A stretch of 64,000 bases of DNA from Pogonophryne albipinna (taxonomy: Eukaryota > Chordata > Actinopteri > Perciformes > Artedidraconidae). The notes under the pieces are model-generated. The model worked only from the letters and a program-made list of their open reading frames with translations, ran no database searches and was not told the origin of the DNA. Each line of letters opens with the position of its first letter. Positions within the stretch are counted from its first letter, which is position 1. Positions 46,101-59,114 of the stretch are shown piece by piece. The translations under genes were made by a program, and so were the position numbers. The DNA is taken from contig CM053246.1 in assembly GCA_028583405.1 (NCBI GenBank), forward strand, positions 29,010,709-29,074,708, given 5' to 3'.

Positions 46101-48826
46101 CATTATGAGGACGATATGGCCATGAACTTTTAACAGTTCAAGAAGTAGCATCAAAGATTACCAAATGTGTCAGGAACTGGTTCAAACATTAAGTTTGAGG
46201 TTGCTTATAACACTGACTGGATGAATTTAACAAATATCAATGAAATAATTGTTCCCCCTTTTCCAATCTATCTCTTTAATAAAGGCAAAAAGCCCAAATT
46301 CTACCTTTAAGTACAAGCCTCGCTCCTTTGGAGTGAGCGTAACACATGAGTTCAGCATCATATTTTCCAAACGCTGCCACTGTCGTCACCATACTCCAGT
46401 TGTAGGACTTCCATGTCTTTCCACCAACGTCAAACACATACACCTGAAAACACACAGACCACACAGACTCATGACTGGAAGAGTAACTGCTGCTTTTACA
46501 TACCTTTAATGTCCCACTTTTACTGCATTTTGTTGTTTGTTTATTCATAAATCTTCAAAAAAGGAAACATGTTTGACACTGTGATTTCAGTCTCTTTATC
46601 TTAACACAGTAAAGGTTCTCAAACTATAAGAAACAGGTCGGCCTGAATTATGATAGCTGCAACCTTTTTTTGAATTGCCAATTCATGTATGGATTGTTGA
46701 TTATAAATTACTCATTAAGTCTAGCCTGAATTTGTCCATCACAGGTTACCAGATCCCAAGCTGATATTTTAAAACTAAAGTCTGACATGGTCTGGATTGT
46801 ATTATAGTGAAATTCAGGCAATGTGTGGTACTTGACAGTCGGCTAAAAAAACACTAGTTGATGTTGAAAATGGCTATTTTTCTGGTGACTGACCAATAGG
46901 CTACTTTCAGATAAAATCACATCCCTTCTACCCGAGTTAGGTCAGTATTGCTGCATGTGGTCTCAAAAACATAAAAAATACAAGTCTCCTTTAATAATAA
47001 AAGGCAGACTAGGGTTTGTGCAAAATGTAAATGCCTTAATTTAAAATAGCTAAATATACTAATTACAATAATTAGAAGAGTAAAAAGCTAATGTATAAGG
47101 CACAGTAAGTCATACCAGTGAGAGACACTATCAGGGCTCTAGCACAAAACTGGAATGCAGTTGTTATTGAGGTTATTAATTACCCCTGTATTCCTCAAGT
47201 ATAATGTTCTTCTGTGAGAAAGGTCTTTAATAATATATAAACCATCGGCTTCGCCCCCCGAGGACCAAACTCCGCACAATGGGGGATCAGGCTTTCTGTG
47301 CAGCTGCTCCTCGCCAGTGGAATTCCCTCCCAGACCACCTGAGGACTCCACAGACCACTGACGCCTTAAAGAAAGGCTTGAAAACCTTTCTTTTTAAAAA
47401 AGCTTTTGATTAAACTTTTTTGTTTATTTTGTTTGTTTTTATTATGCCTCCTGTAGCACCTTGGGATTGCTGTTAGCAATGAAAGGTGCTTTATAAATCG
47501 AATTTATTATTATTATTATTATTAAACATTAAGTATTGTACAATTACAAAATTAGTCTTTTAATTAACACTTTTATATGTGAGTTTCTAAGCATGAGCAC
47601 CTCACAGAAGTCCAAGAGGCCACTCTTTCTCAAATATCACACAACCGTTAAACAAACACAGATAGGCTGGTTAGATAAAGAGGAACAGCAGTCCCAATCT
47701 GAAACTTACAACAGAAAGCACAGTAGACAAGTTCAGCTAATGTTGTGTATAGCCATGCATGCCATTCACTCACAACACTGTTCACTGCTATCTCTTTTTC
47801 ATGTAACTTTTAAAGCACCTTATCATAAAATGGCTATTTAAAAAAAAATTCCAGTCCCTATAGCAAAACCAAGAGTTCTAATTTTTTTTTTTTTTCTTTT
47901 ACTTTATGTATGTCTATTATAGGCTGTGATCAATTCATACTTGAATATGCCAGTTTAATACTCACTATGCAAAGCAAAACAAATGGATAGTGGAAATGAT
48001 TTAAAAATGCTATTTGGTGTACCATTTTTACAATACGTTGATGCTACAGGTCAATAGAGTTCTAATAAATAAGCTAAACATATTAAAATACATTTGGCTC
48101 AACTATTTTGATCACTGACGTGTCTTGAATTAATTTTACATAAACATTTTAATTGATTTATTTTATAAAGCGACTCCAAATCCATATCAGAACTACGCCT
48201 GACAAATAAGAAACACCCCTTTGTTATTGGATTTACAGTGCTTATTTGATCTTATATGACATTTTCTTAGGAAAATTCAGCTGTTTTTACTACTTGAGTA
48301 TTTCAATATTTCAATCCATGTAATGTGACCAAATGCCTTCAAATCAATGCAGAATTGTATTACTACACTAGGTGTGATGACACGCCTCTTTTTCGTGGAT
48401 TTGAGAGTACTCTCTATTTTATATAATATAAAGAAAATTGAGTTTTTTTTTAGAAACTTAGTGAATGTCTGTCGAGTACCCAACCTAGAACTAACTTCAA
48501 TTAAATTAAATACACCTAATTTTAGTTCTCGATAAGCAACTATGGTCTTGTTTTGACCAGAGTTGCCTTTCTCTGATTATCTCTTTAGTAATGTGCAATT
48601 GGTTTGTAGCCACTCTAAAGTGATTAACAGTATATTTAAATGCAGAATTATCAGCGATGTGCTGCAGGTGGATGTTGAACACCAGCTTATGTCATAGACA
48701 GACGTGAACTACCTCAAAGTCTCTCTCGTCCCGGATCTGTTCACAGAGCTCCGGTCTCTCACACGGACACACGGTAGCTCTGCAGACCAGGAATATCGAC
48801 GATGAAAACAGGAGAAAGTAAAACAT
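43198..48826 (-). CDS. ctbs: Di-N-acetylchitobiase, GH18 lysosomal glycosidase
   Basis: Seven coding exons on the minus strand: 48826-48713, 46443-46305, 46068-45860, 45743-45572, 45472-45375, 44499-44338 and 43386-43198, giving 360 residues. A signal peptide (MFYFLLFSSSIFLVC) is followed by a Cys-rich start. The GH18 active site is MDGINIDIEQ (D-x2-D-x-E pattern) near residues 113-122, with Glu as proton donor. Other family blocks are FGKYDAELMCYAHSKGARLV, FVMSYDEQSQI, KLVMGVPWYGYDYPC and GIGMWNGNILDYS. The enzyme removes GlcNAc from the reducing-end chitobiose core of N-glycans in lysosomes. ATG at 48826 is chosen because it begins directly at the signal peptide; an upstream in-frame ATG would add a non-hydrophobic extension. 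Confidence 0.96.
47200..47523 (+). mobile_element. L2-like LINE 3' end in ctbs intron 1
   Basis: The plus strand encodes the LINE tail GDQAFCAAAPRQWNSLPDHL and then DALKKGLKTFLFKKAFD, followed by 'gctttataaatcgaa' and a 'tat' trinucleotide tail. It is a different subfamily from the LINE at 6901. Only the last roughly 300 bp are present. Confidence 0.8.
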
Positions 48827-50513
48827 TTTCGCAGCAGGAGGAAGTTGAAGTCGGCCCAGATCACCCGGAGTTTTAACTGTAAACAAATCACGAGTTCAAT
48901 GAATCACTGCTGTACGGAGGCTGACATGGTACAAACTTCATGGTTCATTTACACAGCGACATTGATAGTAGGCCTCCTCACCAAACATGTAAGGTTTTCA
49001 ATTCGATTTAACCATAATTACAATATACTTATACATTTTAGTTATTTAGCATGATTGGAATAACATATTAAAAACAACAATTTGACCACACAGGGTCTAA
49101 CATCAGTTGTGTGTAGAGTAACAAAGTAGATTCTCAAGTACTCAATAGTCAAATACTCAAGTACAATTGTGAGGTTGTCGTAGGCCGTCTTACACACCTT
49201 GAGCATTTCAATGTTTTACTACTTTGTACTTCTACCCCACTACATTCAGAGGTTAATCGTGTCCCTTAAGTTACTTTGCAGATTGTGTTGAATAATTTGC
49301 GATATAATCAACACTTAAATAAGACTTTAGCTTATTACTTATTACCAGATATCCAGTGTATTCCTACACTCTGGTACTTCCACTTTTACTTAGTACAAGC
49401 TCTAAGTACTTCTTCCACATCTGTTAACAATGTTCCTCTCAAATCAATGCAGACTAGAAGGCCTATTTACTACACTAGACAAGTAGGACACAACTTCTTT
49501 GGATTTGTAACCAGAATTATAATAAGATTGCACTTTTAAGTGTTTTTCAGTTTTTGAATAATTATAGAAAAACATACCAAAAACTTGACAAAACAGGGGT
49601 CTTACAATGCTCTTTTTATATATTCCTATGAAAATTCTGCTGTTTTATACTGAAAAGTCTTGATTTAAAAAAATCTTTTTAAACTTGACCCACATCTTTT
49701 TAATGAACTTTAGTCCACCTTCTATTTTAGAGTATAAATAAACATAATACAATATTCATGGTTATTCAAGGTTGTTATATTACATTCATTTTATTAAAAC
49801 AAGAACGATTTGATAAAACAATCAATTTTAAATATGCAATATATTTACACAACTTTTTGTTGTTGATGCAATTATTTACAAAGCAGTCGCTTTAGATACA
49901 TGTATTGTTTTATGATGTATGATACTGTACATTAAGGCCTGAATAATTAGCAGAACATCTTAATTTGCTCCATACATGTAATTGTTTTAAATAAAATCTG
50001 CCCATGCCTTATATCTAATTAATTTGCATGTTTCCAAAAGACTAAATGCCTGTAAAAGAAATCGGGAAAATAAACCAAATGAATAACATGTTTTAACTAA
50101 CGAGTTTGATTTAATTTGGGTGTATAATTAATTTATAATATCTTGCAAGTTGAGTAAACAAATGGTGGATTTTTGTTTAGAGAGTCAACAGTTACTGGAC
50201 CGTGCTGATAGTAGTGTGATGAAATTGCAGGGCACAATGACATTTTATACAAGACTGACATGTATGCAACCAAAGTCATTTAAAAAAAGCATTCTACAAT
50301 AATCTTTTATTTATCAATATTAATCATTTATGTGATTTTAAGTCATTGGATGATTACGTTTAATTTAAGCTATTTCTTTAATAAAACATATAAAAAAACA
50401 TGTAAATTACATTTGAGTGAAATATAACGATTTATGTATTAAAATGTGTGACACCATAAAATAGTATAACACAGCTTTAAATGTTTTCTGTTCAAATGTA
50501 TTCTTCGGATTTT
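48827..50513. other. Intergenic region between ctbs and vitellogenin
   Basis: Head-to-head spacer, AT-rich. About 49110-49425 carries sequence of the 'taagtac' MITE family (ttctcaagtactcaatagtc ... taagtacttcttccacatctg). No gene was seen. Confidence 0.6.
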
Positions 50514-50739
50514 GGTCATCAAGCAGTTTGTTCCAGGCAGTCAGGTCAAAACAACTTGTTTCGTGACATTTTCCATTTGTGTCACCCTCACTTTGTTTAG
50601 TTTTCATGGTCAGGGCAAGGTAACATTAATGACAATCAAGCTGATATTTAGTTAATGATACATTTCGATTTTGGCCCACAGTCAGCAAAACTGCCTTTAA
50701 AAGGAAGCCTCTGTTAGCAGTAACTCACATTCACTAACC
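50514..50739 (+). promoter_or_regulatory. Proximal promoter of vitellogenin
   Basis: A TATA-like box CTTTAAAAGG lies at about 50695-50704, some 36-45 bp before the ATG, consistent with the very short 5' leader usual for vitellogenin genes. Three GGTCA half-sites (50514-50518, 50544-50548, 50608-50612) could act as half estrogen response elements. No full palindrome was seen, so estrogen control is inferred from the gene family. Confidence 0.4.
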
Positions 50740-53700
50740 ATGAAGGTCCTTGTGTTTGCCTTAACTGTGGCTCTTGCCGGTGAGTAAATGTCTATTTAAA
50801 ATGTCATCAACTAAGATTCGAATTTAATATTAAATATTTTTATTATGATAAAAATAAGAAAATAAACAAACATTTTGACAGAACGTGTAATCTTGTTGTT
50901 TTTTAACCAATGGTAAAGCAGAAAAATAGACACAAAAATAACATTGTTTCTCTTTTTCGCTAGCTGGTTACCAAGTGAACTTTGGTAAGTTGCGTTCTTT
51001 CTTTCCTTATAGAATTCTGTTGTATAAAAATACAAAGTCTCTATTTCTTAACTGTTGATGTAAAAATGCAATCTCTAATTGGTTTTCTGGTCTGTCATTA
51101 CAGTTCCAGAGTTGGCCAAAGGGAATACCTACGTCTTCAAATATGAAGCCCTTGTTATGGGGGGACTGCCTGAGGAGGGTCTAGCACGGGCTGGAGTGAA
51201 AGTGCTTTGCAAAGTTATGATCAGTGCATTGTCTGATAACAACTTCATTCTGAAGGTAACAGCCAATTCAATGTTAAAGAACAATTTCATTATTATGTAT
51301 AACGTATGCACCAGAAGAATGATTTTCCAATCCAATGCTCACAATGTATTAAAACTGTCTCTCTCCTTTACAGCTTGAAGACCCTGAAATATTTGAGTAC
51401 AGTGGCATCTGGCCGAAAGACTCTTTCACCCCAGCCACCAAGCTCACCTCAGCCCTGGCTGCTCAGCTCTTGACACCCATCAAGTTTGAGTATGCCAACG
51501 GTGTTGTCGGCAAACTCTTTGCACCAGCTGGTATCTCTACCACTGTGCTGAATGTCCACAGAGGAATCCTCAACATCTTCCAGCTGAACATCAAGAAGAC
51601 GCAGAATGTCTATGAGCTGCAAGAGGTACTGATATCTCATTTTCATAGAGTTAAAGCTAACAAAATGAAAGAATACCAAAACTGATAAGCTTATTTTTTT
51701 TGCAACTAGCTTGGTGTACAGGGTGTGTGCAAGACCCACTACATCATCAGTGAGGACGCAAAGACCGAGCACATCCTGTTGACCAAGACTAAGGACCTGA
51801 ACAACTGCCAGGAGAGAATCATTAAGGATATCGGCTTGACATACACAGAGAGATGCCCTGAGTGTGAGGCTGTAAGTGCACTTTTCCCACTGGCTTCATA
51901 CTCTCTACTACACTCATGTGCAATGCTGGTGTGATGACGTTGTGCTTCTTTTGAATGCAGAGAGCAAGATCCCTGAAGGGAACCGTTGCTTTTAACTACG
52001 TACTGAAGCCAGCAGCCACAGGTGCTCACATCTTGGAGGCAACCGTTACAGAGATCATCCAGTACTCACCCATCAACATCTTTAATGGCGCTGCCCAGAT
52101 GGAGTCAAAGTATGCGTTTGAATGAAAGAAAAATTAATGCAATTAAAGTGTTTACCACACTATCCTCCTCGAAAAGAGCCACAATGCATGTTGATGGAGT
52201 GATTATATATATTTATAGGCAAAAGCTGAACTTCTTGGAGGACGCGAAGACCCCAGTGGAGCCCATCAGAGCTGAATATCTTCACCGTGGATCCCTGCGG
52301 TACGAGTTTGGCAGTGAGCTTTTCCAGATTCCCATCCAGCTTTTGAGGATCAGCAATGTTGAGGCTCAGGTACTCCAGGAAATATTCCAACTTTTCAAAT
52401 GTTGTTGAAATGATCCCATAGCAACAAATTGAAGATAGGAAATCTTTTTTTTTCTGACAGATTGTTGAGGTTCTGCACCACCTGGTTACCAACAATGTTG
52501 CCATGGTGCACGAAGATGCCCCTCTGAAGTTCATTGAACTAATCCAGCTGCTGCGTGTGGCCAGAACTGAGAGCATTGAGGTCCTCTGGACTCAATACAA
52601 AAACAGAGCCGATTACAGGTAACTATCATTTAGAGAAGAGACATTAAAATAAAAACAACGTGCGGTGGAAAATATATTAATATCATTCTTTTTCCCAGAC
52701 ACTGGATCCTGAATGCCATCCCTGCCATTGGTACTCATGTTACTCTGAAGTTCATCAAGGAGAAGTTCCTTGCTGGAGAGCTGACTGTTGCCGAAGTTTC
52801 TTATGGCCTGCTGGCCTCTGTTCACAAGGTCACAGCAGACCTCGAATCCATCAAGCTGGCCGAGGCAGGTCAACGTTTAAGTTTTTATTTTGTATTTGTA
52901 GTGATGTGAGTACTGGGACGTATAATCACTTATTTATTTACACCACTATTCAGGGCTTGGCTATGAACGCTAAGATCCAAGAAGACCCAATCCTGCGTGA
53001 GATTGCCATGCTTGGATACGGCACCCTTGTTGCTAAATACTGTGCAGAGAACCCATCTTGCCCAGCTGAGCTTGTTAGGGTATGTATTGTATTTTCCCAT
53101 GTGTAATATATAACTTCAATTGAGTTCAAACATCTGTGATATGAATATTTTTCTATCCCTTCCACAGCCGATCCATGAACTCGTCATTCAGGCTGTTGCC
53201 AGAGGTGAAATTGAGGAGCTCATCATGACTCTCAAGGTTCTGGGTAATGCTGGACATCCTGGCAGTTTGAAGACAATCATGAAGCTCCTGCCTGGCTTTG
53301 GCAGTGCTACTGCTGCTTCTCTGCCTCTCAGAGTTCACATTGATGCCGTTCTGGCCCTGAGGAACATTGCTAAGAGGGAGCCCAAGATGGTGAGACTACA
53401 TTTTCCGCTTCCTTCCATTATTAATAAGAATACAGTGAAAACCAGTTTCATATGTAACGTACATCATCTTTGTGATTAGGTCCAAGAAATGGCTATTCAG
53501 CTGTTCATGGACAAGGCTCTCCACATAGAGCTCCGCATGGTCACTGCTATCGTACTCTTTGAGAGCAAGCTGCCCATGGGTCTGGTGACTGCTCTTACTG
53601 ATGCCCTCCTCAAAGAAACAAATCTGCAGATCACTAGCTTTGTCTACTCTTACATGAAGTCCATGACCAAGAGTACCGCTCCTGATCTTGCCTCCGTGTA

Positions 53701-56700
53701 AGAACATTAAATATTTTGTAGATTATTTTTGTTATGTTAGCACCAATAATCAAATTAATTTTTGTATCTTCTTGCAGTGCTGCCGCCTGTAACATTGCTG
53801 TGAAGATCCTCAGCCCCAAATTCGGAAGACTGAGCTACCGCTACAGCAAAGCCCTCTATGCAGATACCTACCAGAGTAAGTTGATAACAGGATAATCATT
53901 TGCCGTCAGAGATTTCAGAAAAATACGTTATTTGATGGTTTTCTTCCTTTGCCCTGCAGGCCCCTGGATGATTGGTGCCGCTGCCAGCGCCTTCTATGTT
54001 AATGATGCTGCAACTCTGTGGCCAAGAGCCATTGTGGCCAAAGCTCGCACCTACTTTGCAGGAGCTTATGCTGATGTTCTTGAGGTATGACAAATATGTC
54101 TTACATCACTAGTTAACACAACAAAAGGCTAATTTATCTAGCATGTGCTTAGTAAAAATACTAAGGCTTTAACTGCTGTTTTTCTCAGGTTGGAGTGAGA
54201 ACTGAGGGAGTGCAAGAGGCCCTTCTGAAAATCAAGGATGTTCCTGCGAACGCTGACAGGATGACCAAGATGAAACGCGTTATGAAGGCTGTACGTTAAA
54301 CAGATCACACTGAACAATTTTTTTTAAATTATTACAAATTATGATTGCACATTTTATTAAGAGAAGTATTATACTCTGTTGAATTGTACCTTTTCCTTTA
54401 CACAGCTTTCTGATTGGAGGGCTCAGCCTTCCAGCCAGCCCCTGGCCTCCATCTATGTGAAGTTCTTCGGACAGGAAATGGCATTTGTCAACCTTAACAA
54501 AGCCATTGTTGATCAGGTTATCGAGGTAATGCATATTTTACTGTACACATGACTGCTTAGTAATAAATGTATTATGAACTTAATATCTAATGTCTTACGA
54601 CAATGTTGTGTTGACAGCTCGCTAATGGACCAGCAATTAAGGCTGCTGGCAGGAAGGCTTTGGATGTTCTGCTGGGAGGTTTCGCTCTGCATTACGCTAA
54701 ACCAATGCTGGTTGCTGAGGTTCGTCGCATCATTCCCACCGCAGTTGGTCTGCCAATGGAGCTCGCTTTCTATACTGCTGCCGTGGCTGCTGCATCTGTT
54801 GAATGTAAGTTGCAGTTGTTCAGCTTAGCTGTTGCTGATTTGGGAAAATTATTCATACTGATACTGAAAATGTTTGGTTTTCTTCCAGTCCAAGCAAATG
54901 TGTCACCACCTCTGCCTGCGAACTTCCATGCTTCCCAGCTTCTGAAGTCCGACGTCAACATCAGTGCTGCTATTACTCCAAGGTAATCCACGTGTTGCTT
55001 ACTTGAGCAATGATTAAGACTTTTCTCATCACTTTTACTATGAAAAATAAATGTATTCGTGAAGACTACCCTTAAAATCAATATGTTCTGTCCCTTGCAG
55101 CGTTTCCATGCATACCTACGCAGTTATGGGAGTGAACACTGCTTTCATCCAGGCTGCCCTGCTCTCAAGAACAAGAGTACACACCATCGTTCCCGCAAAG
55201 GTTGATTTAAGAATTGACGTGAGTAAGGGTAACTTCAAGCTTGAGCTTCTGCCGGTTCAGGGCATCGACAAGATTGCTTCTGCAATGTAAGTATTTGTCC
55301 TTGCTTAAAGTCACAAGTTTCACCCAGTTCTGAATAATACTTTTTTTTAACTATATATTTTCTTCTCCAAAAGTGTTGAGACTTATGCTTTTGCAAGAAA
55401 CGTGGAAAACCTCCCAGCCGCCAAAATGACACCAATGATCCCAGCTGAATTTGCAACACAGGTGTCAAGAGAGACTTGATTTACTGACCACCATTTCCAG
55501 CACTAGCATTTACTCTGTAATTAATCTGGTGCCCTCTGTTTTACAGTCAGCATCATCTGAAATCATTCCCATTGATCTGCCACGTAAAATGGCCAGCCAA
55601 CTGAACTTCCCCAAGGCCTTCGAGAAGAAATGGTGCGATCAAATTAAAACCTTCGGAATCAAGGCATGCACTGAGATCGAATCTCGCAATGCTGCCTTCA
55701 TCAGAAACTGCCCACTCTACGCCATGATCGGAAAACATGCTGTCACCGTTGTGGTTGCTCCAGGCAAGTGAAATGGATAACAACAAAATTCCAGTATTTT
55801 GAAGAAGTTTATAAAAAGGTAACATATGTAATTATCAATTTGGTTGTAGCTGACGGACCAGTCATCGAGAAGATTGAAATTGAGATTCAGGTTGGAGAAA
55901 AAGCAGCAGAAAAGATCATCAAAGTGATTAACATGAGCGAGGAAGAGGAAGTTATCGAGGACAAGAACGTCCTGATGAAACTGAGGAAAATCTTGGTTTA
56001 TGGTCAGAATAATAGGTCATCATCTTCATCCAGCTCCAGCAGCTCTAGTTCAAGCCTTTCATCATCTGCTTCATCTATGTCTTCATCCGAGTCTTCCTCC
56101 AATTCCTCCTCTGAACGCAAGAGCAAGATGGTGGACCTTCTCACTCCACTCAGCTGGGCATCAAAGAGTCAGAGCAGTTCCTCCAGCCAGTCCAGCTCCT
56201 TGTCTAAGGTAAGTTGGCTTTACCTATGAACATATACAATATGTGCAGGAATGATTCTATTTGTCTATTGCAGCAACAACTGAATGAGATGAAGTTTATC
56301 AAGAACCATGTCCATCAGGTAATTATCAGATTAATGAGACAGAGACATTGTGTACGTCAAGACTTAGTATGCTTAATGTATGGTTTCTTTGTTTGCAGCA
56401 TGCCCTCTCCACAGCTCGTACCAGCAGCAAGAGCAGTGCCTCCAGCTTCGAGTCCATCTACAATAAGGTAAGTCAACAGACCAAGCCATTCCAAACTTGT
56501 TTTTGGTTTGATATATCTAAACTTTCGTTAATATCAATATCTTGTTTGCACTTTAAGGCCAAGTACCTCGCTAACGCCGTCACTCCTGCTGTGACCATCC
56601 TCATCCGCGCTGTGAGAGCCGACCGCAAGGTTCAGGGATACCAGATCGCAGCTTACTTTGACAGAGCTACCGACAGACTTCAGTTCATTTTTGCCAACCT

Positions 56701-58691
56701 TGCTGAGGAGGACCACTACAGAATCTGTGCCGATGGTGTCATGCTGAGCAAAAACAAGCTGATGGTAAACACATTGATTTTATGATTAGGCAATAGTTGT
56801 GTGATGCATGAGATTTTAACTCATTTAAAAAATCCTCCTAGGCCAAGGTTGCCTGGGGCATTGAGTGCAAAGAGTACGGAGCTGAGATCACAGCTGAGAC
56901 TGGTGTTGTCAGTAAAAATCCTGCAGTCAGCGTGAAGGTTACCTGGGAGAAACTTCCAAAGAGCTTGAAGCGCCACGCACAGGAGTAAGTCTCACATTTA
57001 TGCAGATTTCAAACATTTTAAAAACAGAGTAATGAGTTCCTACGTACTCTGGGAAACTTTATTTGAAATGCAACATTTCAACTTCATTACATTCTTTACT
57101 TAAACACGAAAATAACCATAATCTTTATGCTTATAGGATCTCTAAGTACATCTCCCGCATTGCTAAGGAATACGGAATAAACCTGGACAACACCAAAAAT
57201 ATTGCCAATGAGATTAAACTATCTGTGGCTGTTGCTTCTGAGAAAAGCCTGAATATTGTGATGAAGACACCAAAGGTTTGACTTTTATTGCCCATCATTC
57301 ACACAAAACACTTTTTTGAATCATATTTTGCCTCCCAGTTTGTATGAAAACACTAAATCGCTTTTTAAAAATTATTACAGATGACAGTTTACAAACTTGG
57401 CGTGAGACTCCCTTTTTCTCTGCCAATTGGAAACACCGCTGCTGAGCTGGAACTCTACCAGGACAACTGGCCTGAGCAGATCTCTTACATTTTCACCAAG
57501 GCTAACGCAGGTGAAAATATTTTGAAGAACAGGTTTTACTGAATAGGCAGACTGATCAGTGAAAAGCTAACTTGCTGTTTTATCTTTTCTTCCGGCTCCT
57601 CCAGCTGAGTGCACCTTAGTCAAGGACACACTGATCACATTCAACAACATGAAATTGAAGATGGAGATGCCACTCTCTTGCAACCAGGTTTTGGCTGAGG
57701 ATTGCACCTCAGAACTTAAATTCATTGTTCTGCTGAAGAGGGCACAGGAGCAGAACCTGATCACTGTGAAGATCGCAGACATGTGAGAACAACACTTATT
57801 TATATCTAAAGTGTAGGATCTGTCCATGTACAAAAAGGCAAGAATACAGCAATGACTGTGAAACATGTATTTCAATTGTCTTCACACAGTGATGTGGACC
57901 TGTACCCTAAGGACAGCGTTATCATGGTTAAGGTTAACGGAGTAGAAATCCCCATCAGCAACCTGCCATACCAGCATCCCGGAGGTTTGTTTTTCTATGG
58001 ACTCAAATGTAACTGTCATACTAATATTATTACATTTTTTTAAAGTTAAAAATCACATTTATATATGTATTTGCATTCTTTTTTAGGCCAAATTCAGATC
58101 AGACAGAGAGATCAGGGCATCGCTCTCCATGCTCCCAGCCACGGTCTCCAGGAGGTCTTCCTGGACCAGAACGAACTGAAGGTGATAAAAGATCATCAAG
58201 ATTAAGATTTATTAATGTCCATACTGTTGAGGGAGGAAACGCTGAACTGTTTATTTCCCCAGGTGAAAGTTGTGGACTGGATGAAAGGACAGACCTGTGG
58301 ACTCTGTGGAAAGGCTGACGGAGAAGTCAGACAGGAGTTCCACACACCCAACGAACGCGTGACCAAGGACGCAGTCAGCTACGCTCACTCCTGGGTGGTG
58401 GCTGGAAAGAGCTGCCGTGATGCCTCTGGTAAAACTAAATGATAATACCTCTATTCCGCCTATCGTATATAATTCAACAATATCTGTTTAGTTCAAACCT
58501 CAAAACAATTGTGAAGTTATCCTTCATTTGTAATCTTTATTTTCCTTTTATTATTCTTGTATCCTTATTGTGCAGTTGTATTTCTTGTTCTCGGGTCTCT
58601 CTTGAAAAATTACATTAAAATATAAGAATATCATTTAAACTCAGAATGGCAAAAATAGCATATAAAGATACGAATAAAGACTTCTGTAGGT

Positions 58692-58727
<36 letters not shown>

Positions 58728-59114
58728 ATATACCTTTTTAAATCTTTTCCAGAGTGTTACATCAAGCTTGAATCTGTGAAGCTGGAGAAGCAGGTGATGC
58801 TCTACGGCCAGGAATCCAAATGCTACTCTGTTGAGCCTGTGCTGCGCTGCCTGCCCGGCTGCATGCCAGTGAGGACCACCCCCGTCACTGTTGGATACCA
58901 CTGCCTGCCCGTTGGTGAGTCTGCAAGAAATCACAGCTGTCTTACAACACATTTTTTGATATTTTATGATGCCTAACTACTTTACACTCTCCTCTTTGCA
59001 GATTCTAACCTGAACATGTCTGAAAGTCTGAGCAGCATCTCAGAGAAGAGTATTGACCTGAGGGAAACAGCAGTAGCCCACCTGGCCTGTCGCTGCACCG
59101 CTCAGTGCATTTAA
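50740..59114 (+). CDS. vtg: Vitellogenin, complete type with short phosvitin
   Basis: Thirty-four coding exons give 1644 residues; the summed length is an exact multiple of three. The first exons are 50740-50779, the 21-bp exon 50964-50984 and 51104-51255; the last is 59002-59114. Domains in order: signal peptide [15 protein letters not shown]; lipovitellin heavy chain with the lipid-transport N-domain ([39 protein letters not shown]); a short phosvitin-like serine stretch at about residues 1068-1099 plus further Ser clusters to 1165; lipovitellin light chain; a von Willebrand D domain with CGLCG at residues 1510-1514; and a Cys-rich C-terminal tail ending [10 protein letters not shown]. This liver-made yolk precursor binds lipid, is secreted, and is taken up by oocytes. 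The D domain and C-terminal tail rule out the short VtgC type. Whether it is VtgAa, VtgAb or VtgB was not decided. Two introns use GC donors. Confidence 0.93.
52865..52953 (+). other. Probable GC-AG intron of vitellogenin
   Basis: With a GC donor after GAG (GCAGGT) the exons join in phase 0 as LAEGLAMN, the usual family sequence, and the following 126-bp exon stays in phase. The alternative GT donor four bases later shifts the frame relative to the following exon. The GC donor is weaker than those at 28263 and 55764. Confidence 0.6.
55764..55849 (+). other. GC-AG intron of vitellogenin
   Basis: The exon end CTCCAG is followed by GCAAGT, the optimal GC donor. Joining 55763 to 55850 in phase 1 gives [15 protein letters not shown], the expected vitellogenin junction. 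The only GT nearby (GTGAAA, from 55768) breaks the frame. Confidence 0.8.
58695..58724. repeat. (TA)n microsatellite in vitellogenin intron
   Basis: About 15 TA units in the intron before the exon at 58753. Confidence 0.95.

Noticed and set aside
52160..52576. Minus-strand 138-codon frame in the vitellogenin gene
   Set aside because: Antisense shadow of two vitellogenin exons.
50740..59114. VtgC (phosvitin-less) vitellogenin
   Set aside because: A serine tract, the von Willebrand D domain with CGLCG and the Cys-rich tail are all present.
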